Shown: positions 43,511 to 55,795 of the stretch, piece by piece
Numbering within the stretch: the stretch's first letter is position 1
Layout of the letters: every line of letters starts with the position of its first letter
DNA from: Myrica gale
Taxonomy: Eukaryota; Streptophyta; Magnoliopsida; Fagales; Myricaceae
DNA: 64,000 nt
Assembly (NCBI GenBank): GCA_963930655.1
Contig: OZ005608.1
Coordinates: 10,726,001-10,790,000, forward strand
Direction of reading: 5' to 3'
Program-made: the position numbers and the translations under genes
The notes under the pieces: generated by a model
The model's database searches: none
What the model was told of the DNA's origin: nothing
Seen by the model: only the letters and a program-made list of their open reading frames with translations

Positions 43511-46280
43511 AGAGGAAGTGTGTCACGCCCCAAACACTATCTCGTAGGGCCAATGACATCTGCGAGCAATCTCGAGAGAAAGCTCCAGCGAACTTAACCA
43601 TACTTAACAGCGGAATAATAACTGAGAGAGAGACGGGCCAAAGAATTCTTCATGACTTAACTACATAATAGATCGCAAAAGAAGAGTAGTATCTTAAATT
43701 ACATAGTACATAACTATACATCTCCTAAGTGACAGACCGCATCGGTCAATAGTCACCAACACCAAAATACATAGAGTTCTTCTCTCTCAAGACAGATAAT
43801 CCTCCTGACTGCCTTCACCTGAAACATCTGGAAGGATACATTTTGAAAACTGAGTCAAAAGACTCAGTAAGGGAAAATGTAAACTTGTAATCATGAGCTT
43901 ATGCCTTGAACTTGAAAATCATGAGTAATGGTAAAGCTGGATGTGCATGCATGCTTCATGTTTATGCACATGCTCTTGTACTTAAAATGACACATGGTCC
44001 TTGAAAAGTATTCATTTCTTATCTTGTGGGCTACGTACACTCCATTTACCCCTGAAGTCAGGGTTGTGCGTTCCCGTTGGAATCGTCCCCTATTTCCCCG
44101 GAGACAACATCTGGTCGTGCTAGCCCTTGAAGTGGCCCCCGGCCTGATGGCTAGACACGACCCTTGGAGGCCCACACCTTCTCGAATTCGTCCTTCAGTG
44201 TGGTTGCACTTACCTCTAGGATCACCCATCTTTCTCTCATTCGTCCTTCGGTATGGGTGCACTTCTTGATGGTATGGTACCGACTAGAGCCCCTTAACTT
44301 AATTTGTCATAAAACTTTTATGCTTTCATTTTCATAAAAACTTCTTTTAGAAATCATGCAATGCTCGTGTCGTGTCATGTCATGCTTGCTTATGATGTCA
44401 TGCTCGTTCATGAAAAACCATTATGTGTATCATTACAGTTTTCGTAAAAATGTAAGTTTCTACTTACTTCCACTTACCTTGGTCTTCTTAAGTTTCGACG
44501 TGAAGTTCGCCTACAAGCGAGTCAAATAAGTCACTTAGACGCTTAGGAAACTAATCAAATAGACATACAAAAAGATATACTTATAAACATTTTCGGTTTT
44601 CCAAAAGTACGTATTTTTTAAAATATGACTTCACTTGCATAGGGTTTCGTTAAACTTAAGCTTTCATAAAACCATTTGAAAAACAATAAATATACACATC
44701 AAACATCTCCAAATTACAACTTGATCTCCTAAACCTTGATATCCAATATCGAGACCGCCATCAATTAACCTAACTTGATTACTCAACATGACCAAAATGA
44801 ATCGCCATACTTTTCATTGTACCCTTCATGGACTAAATGACCAACTTGTGGTTCCCTTGAACTTCAATTTATCTTATAGCTTACTAACATAACCTCAATC
44901 TTCATACATATTCCAATTCTTTATGTCTTGAACACATTTCTCACCAAATTATTAGGAATAGCATTACATATCATCAATCTACTTGACCCGAGTGTGCCCA
45001 ATCCATGTGCTCTATTTAATACCTTGATTCATTTGAGTGATATGCTTGCTGTTCTAACCACTATAAAACTAACTTATATTGCACTTAATCAGCAAGCAAC
45101 ATCAAGAGACATGTCATACTTCCAATCAGCAAATTACTACCAAGACAATTGGCCAACATGCATTGCTAAGTTCTACCAATTTCATATCCTACACTTACAT
45201 GCATGTTAGGTCATTTCATATCCTACACTCACATTCATAAATCTCTCATGTTTTTCACATCCAAGATCTAGGTTTACATCAGTAACATGACAGCACTTAA
45301 AATCAAACATCTTAACTTTAAATTTCACATGCACCTAGCTCATTTCTACTTTTACAAGCTAGCTCATTTCCAGCCCTAGCTAAAGCAAAACTGTGGCCAC
45401 AAATCTCCATCATCCATCTTTAATCACATGCATGGACAACAATGAACCCGTACTACCTCTAACTGATCCATACTTCAACAATATTAACATGGTTTCAAGC
45501 TTAATCCATTCGGCCAACATCAAATCCATAAAGCTTTACATGCATGTTCAAATCTTCAAGCAACAATGTGTTCAATTTCTGATCTAATCTAACCCGTGAC
45601 CAGATCACAACAAAATCATGACTAATATAACATTTCAAAGAGTTAAAACCTAAACACATGCAACATAACCCAATCGGCCACAACCAAGCCTACATGCATG
45701 CATCAACCTTGCTGATCCTTGCACACCCAAGGCTTATAATCCCATCCTCCAGCAACCAAGCACACAACCAAGACATGCTTTACAAGAAATTCTCAAGGGC
45801 ATCAATCACAATAAGATTCGGCCAACCAGAAAACACTCCATGAAGAAACCGAACCCTTGCTTACCTTGGGATTTATAGCTAGACACAAGTGATGGTTAGG
45901 GAATACCTAGCATTAGGATACACATGATCAGAATCTAAGAAAGAAAAGCTCAAGGAGATAGAATGTCAAAATGGGTCAGATTTCCTTTACCCTGTCTTTC
46001 TCCTTCTACCTTACTCGGCCAAACACCCAATCCCTCTCTCTCTCGGCTTCTCTCACTCTCCCTACTCTTGTGTGAGCAAAGTGGACTGAATGTGAGGAAG
46101 ATAGGTGTTGAGGTAACGCTGAAGGTGAGGTGAAAGCAGCTGCTGAAAATGGCATGAAAGGGAGAGGAAATGCTATGGAGAAGTGAAGGAGAGTTCGGCC
46201 AAAATGGGTGAGTTGAGTGAAGAGAGGTGATATGAAATGGAAAAGGTGAGGTGAAGTGCAACTCAGCACAAGTGAACTTA
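43511..46280. repeat. Unassigned repeat-like region starting TGTCACGCCCC
   Basis: The start TGTCACGCCCCAAAC is of a kind common at ends of long gypsy LTRs. 44280-44460 is rich in ATG/CATG words, and 45990-46060 is pyrimidine-rich. No second end or target duplication was found. Open frames here show no known domains. Confidence 0.3.
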
Positions 46281-46412
46281 GGCTCTTTCTCCTCCATCAA
46301 ATCATTACTTTTCACTAAAAAAATATAAAAAATTACCTTTCTCTTCACTTTTTCACTAAACTCAATACCTAAAATTTTAACAACACTAAAATTTTACAAA
46401 ACAAACTCACCC
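46281..46412. mobile_element. Tourist-like MITE, copy 2, internally deleted
   Basis: TTA lies on both sides (46278-46280 and 46413-46415). The right part (AATACCTAAAATTTTAACAA to CAAACTCACCC) is nearly identical to the copy at 57.0 kb. Most of the left inverted repeat is missing. Confidence 0.75.
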
Positions 46413-46415
46413 TTA

Positions 46416-47269
46416 GACTAGTTCACGGGTAAGGGGAAAAAGGAAACAATTATTGTTTCCTCCGGCTATGCACATTGGCTGCATGGGCGGCAGCCAATCA
46501 ACCTCTCTTGGTGTCATTCTTTATCTCTTGTCTCTTTGCTTTATTGCCTTTCGCGTGATTCTTCATTTTAGTACACCTAATGTCACTTAGTTTACCTAAT
46601 GGAGATTAAGGTTACATAATAAGGACATGAGATAATCTACATGCACTAACATAGAATTTCACAACCATAGTTTAATATGTAATGAATTTACTTAAAGAAA
46701 TTCAGCAACTATAAGAAATAAAATACACTCTAAGTATTCTTTACATTTAATTTATTAAGTCATGGTAACATATTAAAATCCCTTACAATAGGCCGATTGA
46801 CAAATAATTCATAAGGAAGATTACCTTGCAATAATTCGGTCATGATAAAAATATTGGACATGCACTAATCATAACTTCTCAATCATAATGAATGTACTTA
46901 AGAAAAAAAATTATAATTCAAAATACCATAATCATTTAATATCTTACATTGGCCAAATAACAGCCCCTTAAAATTAAATTCAAGAACAATACATAGCATA
47001 AATAGAAAAATGCAATACGAGTCTCACAAAGTGAGGCTTGGGCTTTCTCAGGATAACAATATTATGGGCCAGGGAGTCAGTTTGATTTTTAAGACCTCTT
47101 CAGTAAAGATTAGTGAGATCCATGAAGGCAAGAAAGGATTGGAATCAAAGCACTCTCTCATCAAACCCATCACGTGACATTTAAATAGGCGGATAAGGGC
47201 TTTGTTTGATAGGACAAGGGCTCTAGATGAGTAACGCTAATTTGGGTTTACGAAGCCCTAATTTAGTAG
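46416..47269. other. Intergenic AT-rich DNA
   Basis: No gene or clear element was recognised. Confidence 0.4.
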
Positions 47270-47756
47270 GGAAGAAAAAGAGAGGCCCTTCAATTGGAAA
47301 AGGAAGACCAGCAGAAGTAAAAAAAAAAACCGTGGTGTCTCAAGTCTCAAAACTCGGGCAGACTGGATTACAATGAGTGGCCTCTTGCTCTTAGAAGGGA
47401 GGAATCACAATCTCTTGCTTGCTGGGTGAAGAACTCATGAAAGAAGTGTAGTTCTTTGGTCTATCCAGGAAGAATGAAGGCAATGCAAGAGGTAGGCAGT
47501 GTGTGGGAGCGATGCAGATTTGTTAAAAAGGGAAAATGTCGTGATTGGAGAAGCTGGTACTATGGCTGAGGAGGCGGGCCATCCGATGCCTTCCACCTCA
47601 CCATGATTGTGTTAGTTTGGAATTTTCGGATAAGGCCCAAGCATCGACAATCAGAACTCTGAGGTCAATGCCCAAGCATCGACAATCAGAACTCTGAGGT
47701 CAATGCTTAGACAATCAAACCTTGATTGTCTTTGCATAGCGGAAACAAAAGTATCT
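47270..47756 (+). pseudogene. LINE, part 1: end of N-terminal region and start of endonuclease
   Basis: A reading with two stops gives EWPLALRREESQSLA, SLVYPGRMKAMQEVGSVWER, CRDWRSWYYG, then from ATG about 47603 MIVLVWNF, the start of the AP endonuclease of plant LINEs. A 35-bp tandem duplication at 47636-47705 shifts the frame; after it, NLDCLCIAETK continues the endonuclease. The LINE is then interrupted by a gypsy element and resumes at about 50290. Confidence 0.8.
47636..47705. repeat. 35-bp tandem duplication in the LINE endonuclease
   Basis: CCCAAGCATCGACAATCAGA... at 47636-47670 is repeated exactly at 47671-47705. Thirty-five is not a multiple of three, so it breaks the reading frame. 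Confidence 0.95.
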
Positions 47757-47876
47757 GATGTCACTATTTTTTTCACTCGACCTCTCACCAAGTCAATAAC
47801 GAAACAACTTTAGAATCTCTCTAAAGTAATAAGAGAAAACTTAATGATAGCAAAATTCTGATCGCTTCTTATTCAC
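47757..47876 (-). repeat. Truncated 3' LTR of the gypsy element
   Basis: About 120 bases match the right-hand LTR from 49987 on. At TTATTCACT the match stops, and RT coding sequence follows immediately. Confidence 0.85.
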
Positions 47877-47898
47877 TGTAATCTTGTTGATTGCTCTG

Positions 47899-48990
47899 CT
47901 ATCGATACACATCCACCAGCTTCCATCTTTCTTTCGGTGTTAAGAGTGCTGGCACATCACAAGGGCTGAGACTTTCGCGGATGAACCCACGTTCTAATAA
48001 CTCCTGGACTTGACGATGAAGCTCTTTGTGTTCGGTGGGGCTCATGCGGTAATGTGGTAAATTTGGAAGTGTTGACCCGGGTATTAGATCAATTGCATGT
48101 TGGACTTCTCGCATTGGAGGGAGTTGCTGAAGTAATTCTCCTGGCATGAGGTCTTGGAATTCTTCCAACACGACTGTAAGCTCTGCTGGAATAACACCAT
48201 CGCTTTGCTTGGTCTCTCGGCCCACCAAACAAAAGACCCATTCGGTCTCGCGAACCTCCTTAAAAAATGAACTGATGTTTAATAAAGACTTTACAGGTTG
48301 CATATTGTAAAAACTGGCAACTTTCAAGGGCTCCAACACCATTCGTCGCCCTCCAAAAACAAAAGAATATGTGTTTTTATAGCCATCATAATGCACCCAC
48401 CTATCATAGAGCCACAACCTCCCCAATAAGGCATGACAAACAGTCATGGGGATAATGTCGCACCACACCGTATCTTGATAATGCTTTCCCAACGCAAAGT
48501 TAACTAGACATCGATACTGGACAGGAAACGAACTCCCTTCATTTACCCAACTGATTTTGTAAGGTGCAGGATGCTTCTCTTTTTTCAGCTTCAACCTCTC
48601 AACCACAGATTTAACAATTACATTCATACCACTGTCATTATCGATGATGACATTCAATGCCTTCCCTGCATGATCCATGCGAGTGTGAAATATATTGTGT
48701 CGTCGCCAACTATGTTCTCCCGCAACTAATTCTAGTTGCTGTCCGGCTAGAATTCTATGAATGAAACAACTATGCAACTCGGTTGCTTCTAACCGTTCTT
48801 CCTCAAGGTCAACTGTGATTTCTTCTTCAGTCTCATCGCGATCAATAGCACCGTCCACTACCATTAGATCATTTTCACACACATAAGCAAGTTTATGGTC
48901 GCGAGTAGGACAAACTACTGCAAAATGACCGAACCCCTTGCAATTATAGCATTGAGGTCCTTCTACGATAGCTTTGGACTTCCCTTTCAA
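47899..48990 (-). pseudogene. Gypsy zinc knuckle, protease and RT start
   Basis: The frame has a CCHC knuckle CYNCKGFGHFAVVC near its start, then a retropepsin-like domain with IIDNDSGMNVI (normally D-S/G) and ALLGRLWLYD, and then the linker and RT start with LPPMREVQHAIDLIPGS and LPHYRMSPTEHKEL. It ends shortly after PALLTPKERWKLVDVYR, where RT motif 1 should continue; here the deletion junction lies. Function is lost. Confidence 0.85.
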
Positions 48991-49097
48991 GTCATTCGTT
49001 GTTGTATTCTTAGGAATCTCCGCATATGGTCTTGGAGATGGACTAAAAGTTGGCCTTGAATTTCTTTACTCCCCTAGTTGAAAACGTCGCCCTGCAC

Positions 49098-49967
49098 TCA
49101 TGCCCAAACGTTTTTGCACTCAGAGAGGTAGCTGAAATGCTTCATCAACGGTGAGTTCGTGGAACCGATCTGTATATTGCTCCACCGTACCAAATCCTTG
49201 CTTCCATAGGAGCATCTCTTCATAGATAGTTGCTCGTAATCGAGCGGCAGGTATTTCTCCTGCAACCGCTCTTTCATTTCTTCCCAGTTGATAATGGCAG
49301 GTTGCTGTGTCTGATGCAGCTGCTCCTCTACGCTACTCCACCAAGCACGGGCAGGGCCCTTGAGCTTCATCCTCACGTAGCGCACCTTGCGGTCCTCCGA
49401 GATAGAGAACCAGTCGAAGTAGTCTTCAAGAGAAGTGAGCCAGTCTTGAAAGACATCAGGCTCCATTTTGCCTTGAAAGTCTTCAACGTCCACCTTCAAT
49501 CGTCTGGTGATCTTATCCAAAGGAAGCTGGAAGTGTTGGTCGAAATCACCAAAATCTGGCTCAACATGTTTCCGCTCCCCATGATGTCTAGGAAAAAAAT
49601 TACGACCATGTATGCCTCGTCGCCCACCCAGGAAGTCATAGCCTCGAGCACCCATTTACACTTACATTTCACCTTCGCCGTCACTTTCAAGTGCCTCCTC
49701 TCTTCGTGGACTTCGTCGCGTATTTCTTGGACCACGAGATCCTTCCCGATGTCTTCGTTCATCCATAATGTCCATTCGTCGAGCCATACCCTCTAATTGT
49801 TGGGTCAACTGGTGAAGTTGTGTTTGAAGGGTGAGATTTTGATTAGTCTGTGGAACGGTGGGTTGGGACGTGTCTGGGTTGGGAAGTGTCGGGGTTGGCT
49901 CAGGATTGTTTTGGTGGAAGGACTGACCACTACGAGTTGTCATAATATGGAAGTGCTTTCGAAACAA
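49098..49967 (-). pseudogene. Gypsy gag, interrupted by two stops
   Basis: The N-terminal part (49967-49665) has a coiled-coil-like stretch, LQTQLHQLTQQLEGM. After two in-frame stops near 49660 the same frame continues as a retrotransposon gag domain (KVDVEDFQGKMEPDVFQDWL, MKLKGPARAWWSSVE, MKERLQEKYLP). A frame change separates it from the zinc knuckle. Confidence 0.85.
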
Positions 49968-49986
49968 CTAAGCTCTGATACCAAGA

Positions 49987-50289
49987 TGATGGCATTTTTT
50001 TTCACTCGACCTCTCACCAAGTCAATAACGAAAAAACTTTAGAATCTCTCTAAAGTAATAAGACAAAACTTAATGATAGCAAAATTCTGATCGCTTCTTA
50101 TTCACTCAACCGGCTTTTAAATAGCCGAACTACATAATAACTGAAACTAAATAAAGGAACAAACTAACAATAAATTCAAATACTCGCAACAACCCGCAAA
50201 TGCTGGTTGAAAGAGTTAGCCTCGCTAACAGTAAGCTACCCGCATTTTGCAACAGCTGGTCATATTTCAAATAGCCTTCAACTGTAACA
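49987..50289 (-). repeat. 5' LTR of the gypsy element
   Basis: About 303 bases with TG...CA ends on the minus strand (TGTTACAGTTG ... TGCCATCA). It contains GGCTATTTAAAAGCC at about 50113-50127, a possible TATA region. The primer-binding site follows after three bases. Confidence 0.8.
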
Positions 50290-50813
50290 TACAATCCGCA
50301 GTAGAAATCTTCTCTTCACGTGCATGAATTCCACCCTAGAAATAGTGATTGTGATTTGCATCAGTATCATTTGCTACGGGTATTTTGGCTAGCGTAGGGT
50401 ATCCTGACTCACTAGAATTTCCTGCAACTGGCTTGAAAGACAGGATGATCTTTGCGTGGTGACGAGGAATTGATTTTGATCCAGTTATATTGAAGCAACA
50501 TATTTTTACTGTTGTCATGTTCGGTGATCCAAGTTTTCAACCTTAGAAACTTGCGTTTGTGTGAATTGTCCGTGTGAGTGCGAAAAGAAAGAATTTTGGG
50601 AAGAAGTTGATAGGATTGACAGTTTGTTTAGAGGTATGTGGTTGGTAATGGGAGATTTTAACGCGTTTTTTGGACAACATGAGAAAAGGGGTGGAAGGTC
50701 GTTTATGTCCTCATCTAGAGATGGTTTTTATCAGTTGAAGTTGTCGTATGGGCTAGTAGATGTAGGGAGCACAGGTCCACAGTTTACTTGATGCAATGGG
50801 AGAATGATGCAGG
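50290..50813 (+). pseudogene. LINE, part 2: endonuclease
   Basis: In shifting frames the endonuclease continues. The clear part is 50560-50790 with FWEEVDRIDSLFRGMWLVMG, then DFNAFFGQHEKRGG and DVGSTGPQFT, which match the catalytic GDFN and later motifs of plant LINE endonucleases. It would nick DNA at the target. Stops are frequent in the first half. Confidence 0.82.
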
Positions 50814-51580
50814 GGGATCCGACCCAGATGATGCAGAGCTGTCAGATTGCTCATTGATGGCGCTGAATTACCTGGAGCGGGAGGATCAGCGCAAAATTGG
50901 CAAGAGACCGTGATTTAGCCTAATTGGGGTAGTTTTCGTGCACGTGTCGGTAATTTGGCCATAACTTTGGCTACAGGTGTCCGATTCATGCCCGTGACCC
51001 CAATTCGGAAAGTTCTTTTCGGCGCACACGTCATAGCCACCCAGCTACGCTCGGTGCACGTCGTTTCAAGCTCCAAATCCGCTGATTTCCTTTTCAAATC
51101 CCTATTTTTAGTTAATTTTTGCTATTTATGGTAATTTCCTTTTTGTCGATTAGGAAATAATTCTGAACCCGATTTGGGCCAGATTTTTGGCAATCACTTT
51201 ATTGCTTTCCCTATTTCGTTTTGGTAAGACTTTTAGAGTTTTGCTATTTTTGGCAAAATTTCATCAAGGGTCGAATTTAAGCTATTTTAACCCGGCTTGT
51301 GGGTTGATTTGATTCATTCCTGATTATTACGAATTTTATTGAATTCAGAGTGTTTCTGAATTCTTTGGGTCGAAATTCTCTCTTTCCCTTCTCGCAAATT
51401 GCCTTTTGTTTAGCCTACAGAATAATCGTTATTCTATCCAGCGTCAGAGAAGTGGTTGCCATCAGATTCGAGAGAGATTGGTCGTCATTCTTCTTACCGT
51501 GGACCGATTCTAATGGTTACGGATGGAGCCATGGAAGCTGGTTTAAAACCTTAACCGCTTTCAGAGTTGCTAGACGGATA
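50814..51580 (+). mobile_element. Gypsy 3' fragment inserted in the LINE
   Basis: The LINE text stops after the endonuclease, and a short frame GSDPDDAELSDCSL to GKRP and TGA follows, which looks like the end of a gypsy polyprotein, then about 650 bases of non-coding, LTR-like sequence. LINE text resumes by about 51600. Limits are approximate. Confidence 0.5.
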
Positions 51581-53441
51581 AAGCTAGCAAGAGGGGGTGG
51601 AGAATGTGTGGGATTTACATGTATGGGGATCACCTCCTTTCCATCTGGTCCAACGTACAAAGGTTACAAAAGTCTCCTTGAGAAGATGGAGCCGGGAGTT
51701 TTTCGGGTCTGTGCAGGCTCAACTACAATTGCTAAATGGCCGGCTGAAATGTTTGAAGGGACTTGACCCTTCGCCGCAAATTTGGGAGGCTGAACAGGGT
51801 GTTCAAGCTGAGTTGGTGGAAGCTTTGAAGCATGAGGAGTGTATTTGGAAGCAGAAATTGAAAGTCAGTTGTTAATAACCGATAACAGTACAAAAAAATT
51901 TCACCAGTCCACTATTATTAAGCGTCCCCGAAAAACTACATTTAAACAATTAAAGATGGTCAGGGAGTGTGGTTAGAGGACCGTGAAGCCATTGGAGAAC
52001 ATATAGTGGATTATTTTCAGAGAGTGTATACTTCGGAATTCACCAGTATTGAAGATGAACTAATAGAGCTTATTCATCCGGTTATAACATCTGAGGAAAA
52101 TGCAAGATTAAGTGAAATACCTTTTGTAGAGGAGATCAAATCGGCAATTTACCAGATTAGGCACTAAAGGCACCCGGACCGGATGGTTGTCTGTGGGATG
52201 GTTGTCTGTGCTTTTTTTTTAACATTATTGGGGAACTATGCAGGAGGAGCTTATTGCTATGGTTGTGCACTTTTCAGAACTGGGTTTCTTCTCAAACAAT
52301 TAAACCGTACTTTCATTTGTGTTACTGTCAAAGGTGGAGCATCCATCAAAAATTTATTACCGGCCTATAATCATTTTTAATGTGGCTTATAAAGTTATCT
52401 CCAAATTACTTACTATTCGACTCAAAGGGGTGCTCAACAAACTCATCTCCCCATACTAGGCAGCCTTTGCTCCAAGCTGAGTTATTCAAGAAAATATAAT
52501 TCTGGGCCAAGAATTGTTGCATTCCATGCAAACTAAAATAGGTCGACAAGGGTCGGCGGCACTGAAATTAGATATGGAAAAAGGCTTACGGTAGGATGGA
52601 ATGGGGATTTCGCCTTCAAGTTTTAATGTGCTTTGGCTTTAGTGACAAGTGGATTGGTTGGATCGATCGGTGCATCACCACAGTCAGCTACTCGATAATG
52701 TTGAATGGGTCACCGCACGGTTTTTTCAAACCTTCTTATGGACTGGGACAAGGGGATCATCTATCCCCCTTTTTATTTATTCTGGGGTCAGAAGTCTTAT
52801 TTAGGCTGCTCATCTCAGCTGAGGTTCACGGCACTCTACATGGTATTAAGGTAAATAAGGCTACTCCATCAATATCACGCCTTCTTTTCGCTAACGTTCT
52901 TATGATTTTCTCTAGAGAAAACATGCACGTGGTTGCGATTATAGGTGACGTTTTGGCTAAATATTCGCAGTGGTCGGGACAAAAAGTCAAAAAGTCATCC
53001 GGATTTGGTACCAGTCCTTTGTGACTCGTTACACATCAAGGCTATGACAGTGAACAACAAATACCTGGGATTACCTTTGTTTGTTGGCAGGCGAGAAAGA
53101 AATCCTTTTGACGATAAAAGCCAAGGTGCTTATAAAAGTTGCGGGGTGGAAGGTTAGAGCACTCTCTCAGGCGGGAAGAGCTACTCTAATTAAATCTGTG
53201 GCGACGGTGATGCCTATGTATTATATGTCTTCGTTCTTGTTGCCCAAATGATGGTGCAAGATAATTGATCGCATCCTCAAGGATTTTTGGTGAGGCTTCC
53301 CCACTCAAAAGCCAAGAAACTACACTACCCGTGCGTGGGATGCTATTTGTTTGCCAAAAGAGTTGGGTGGGTTGGGGATGAGAAAAATGTTTGAGGTGAA
53401 CAAGGCACTTATTGCGACGTTGGCATGGAAGATTTTTAACG
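51581..53441 (+). pseudogene. LINE, part 3: reverse transcriptase
   Basis: 51600-51875 is the pre-RT region (VWDLHVWGS, LRRWSREFFGSVQAQL, EAEQGVQAELVEALKHEE). 51960-52165 reads VWLEDREAIGEHIVDYFQ to EEIKSAIYQI, followed in another frame by the AP(G)PDG segment. 52590-53020 has the RT core: WIDRCITTVSYSIMLNG, GLGQGDHLSPFLFI and LLFANVLMIF. In working LINEs the last is FADD; here both aspartates are replaced, so the enzyme is dead irrespective of its stops. A hAT element interrupts it at 53449. Confidence 0.87.
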
Positions 53442-53449
53442 GTCCTGAG

Positions 53450-54738
53450 TAGGGCTGCACAATCTCGGTGTAGGTCGATTTTTAAATAATTGTCACCTAC
53501 ACCTATACCTTTAAGGGCAAAAACCAGCCCTTAGCGGTGGCGGTTTCCAGTTATCCTACATTCATATTGAGCCATTTTTTAGCCTTTTACGCACTTGGCC
53601 CAATGTATTTTTTTTCTTTTTTCTTTTGGTCCATTAATCACGTATCAACAAAATCTAAACCAATGAAATCCAAATTCCAAAATCAATAAAATTAAAGATC
53701 ATCTTAAAAGATAACATGAGAATTTAAAGTCCAAAGTAATAGAGATGTCACTGTAAGTAGAAACTATTACCTTTTGAAAAATCCAGTTTAGACCCTAACA
53801 AGACTTAGAGGGGAGAATATGTGTTTTTCCTCTAATTAACAAATCAATAAAAAATTTAAAACATGTTCAAACCTAGTAGGGTTTCCCTTGGTTTCACAAC
53901 AAAAATCCAAAAATTCAGCAATTTTTGAAATTCGTCGGAAGGTACTCGAGCGCTTGTCAAACGTACGTCGAACGATTATATTTCTGTCTGAAATTTTAAC
54001 TGAGCGCTCGAGCGCTTGTCAAACGCTAGTCAAACGTAATGACTCTGTCTGAATTTTTTCCAAGAGCGCTCGAGCGCTTGTGAAACGTGATGACTCTATC
54101 TGAATTTTTGAACTAAAATGTATTAGAAATTTGAACTAAAATGTAATTGAGTGACTGATTTTGCAAGCATGGTATAAATATAATAGCGATTTGTCAATTT
54201 TAGAAATTTAGACAATTTGTTAAAATTTCATAAAAACTCATACATTGATTTTAAAAAAATTCGTGGTAGAATCTCGACCTCTTGACTTATATTATGCGAT
54301 GTAATTACCAAAGTTTGGCATTAAACTCTTTAATTAGGATTCCAATGCCTTCATATATACCCTTATAAATACAATAAATTTGTAATTTTTTTCTACCAAA
54401 ATTCTAAATAACTAGTTCATTCTCCTAGTAAGTTTCTTGGTACCAAACTTGAATGTAAGTATTTAATTAGACAAAAACAACAACAAATCTCAAATATTCA
54501 GGTGAAACTAAACTATTGAGTAGACCTTGTCATGCTTCTAGAATACTACATCTTCAGGTGAAACTAAACTATTGAGTAGAAACTAAAAAAACTTAAAAAA
54601 AAATCTCGGTTTCCCGATACCCAGGAACCGCCAGTTTAAAAAAAAAACTAAACCTACACCGGTACCGGTACCAGTTAGGCCGAGTACCGGGAACCCGGCG
54701 CTGCCACCAGAATTTTCCGGTGGCATTGTGCAGCCCTA
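53450..54738. mobile_element. hAT-type element, 1289 bp, non-autonomous
   Basis: Terminal inverted repeats TAGGGCTGCACAAT lie at both ends. The flanks GTCCTGAG (53442-53449) and CTCCTCAG (54739-54746) are a diverged 8-bp target duplication. No transposase is seen. The interior has repeats of AGCGCTCGAGCGCTTGT (53945-54085), and GGTACCGGTACC-type palindromes occur near the right end. It splits the LINE. Confidence 0.87.
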
Positions 54739-54746
54739 CTCCTCAG

Positions 54747-55795
54747 AGTCTGTGGGTCCAGATTGCAAAAATTAAATATAAGGTTCGGAACCCTTTTGAT
54801 CCGCAGCTGGCTGGTGGAAATTGTTTTTGGGTTTACGGGGGATCTTACGGATAATGTCGCAGTTGAAGAGTAGTATGTGAATGTTGTCTAAGCGGGGAGA
54901 GACTGTTAATCAATGGGAAGACCCATGGCTGCCTTCAGGGAAGAATTTGGAAAAATTTTGTAGCGCGAAAATGAAGCGTCGTTCTAGTGCATGTTCTGCA
55001 AAAATGCCCCAGAAGACACAATTCATCTATTAGTCCAATGCAATGTTGCTGCCAAGGCGTGGCGTGAATGGCCTTGGGCAATTCAAATGGATTGTATCCC
55101 TTTGTCTCCATCGGTGGAGCTGATTAGTTATATCCTAAATGTGGAGAGAACGCTGAACTTAGATCAGCATTTTGTGAAGGCTTTTGTCCTTGATGCAGCT
55201 ATATTGATTGACGTAATTTGGCATACTCGGAACTTGCTGTTACATCAAGTGGTTCCTGTTGATGTTAAAAAAATGATAACTGGTATTCGACGGAGCATTC
55301 GAGTGCTTGGTTGGGCATGAAAACGCGCTATGGGCAGAAAGTGCCCCCGGCTTGGTTGGCTGAAGATTAACACGGATGTGGCTATCCATCCGAATGAGTC
55401 ATACATACCTAGCAATCTCGGTAACAGATTCTTGTAGTTTCCTCTTTATATTATACACAGAACGACTAGCTGCTATAAACCCCCCGTGATGGAGAGGCTG
55501 TCACCTTGAGACGCGGTCAGGACAAAGGCAGAAGTGGTCAAAGGCGCTGTGATTTTATACCTTGTAAAGAGGTTCTCTCTCAAGTTCAACCCGTGTTGGG
55601 CAATTACTAGTATGGTGGATCATATTCGACAGTGCTTGGTAGAATTTTGTGATTGGGAGGTTGTTTAAGTCTCGAGGCAGTGTAATGTTATAGCTCACTC
55701 TGGCCGAGTGAGCTGCTCATTTTAGCTTTGTGGGTTTTATTGCTCTTTATGATATGAGGTATTGATCAGAAAAACAAAAACAAAAACAAAAAACA
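54747..55795 (+). pseudogene. LINE, part 4: zinc-binding domain, RNase H remnant and tail
   Basis: It begins SLWVQIAKIKYKVRNPFDPQ. 54991-55318 is the RVT zinc-binding region (CKNAPEDTIHLLVQCNVAAKAW), whose C-x-H-C residues are visible. A decayed RNase H-like part follows, with WEVV and CNVIAH-like remains near 55650-55700. It ends with AAAAACAAAAACAAAAACAA, the LINE tail. Stops are frequent. Confidence 0.8.

Larger units (their letters stand above)
47757..50289 (-). mobile_element. Ty3/gypsy element with large internal deletion, nested in the LINE
   Basis: Minus-strand order: 5' LTR 50289-49987, primer site TGGTATCAGAGCT at about 49983-49971, gag, zinc knuckle, protease, start of RT, then directly a remnant of the 3' LTR (47757-47876). 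The two LTR pieces share TCACTCGACCTCTCACCAAG and the following about 100 bases, and both start TGATG on the plus strand. The region from mid-RT to inside the 3' LTR is deleted. A target duplication could not be fixed (GTATC versus GTAAC is possible). Confidence 0.85.

Noticed and set aside
45950..46348. 132-codon minus-strand frame
   Set aside because: Overlaps a pyrimidine-rich tract and the MITE at 46281; no domain.
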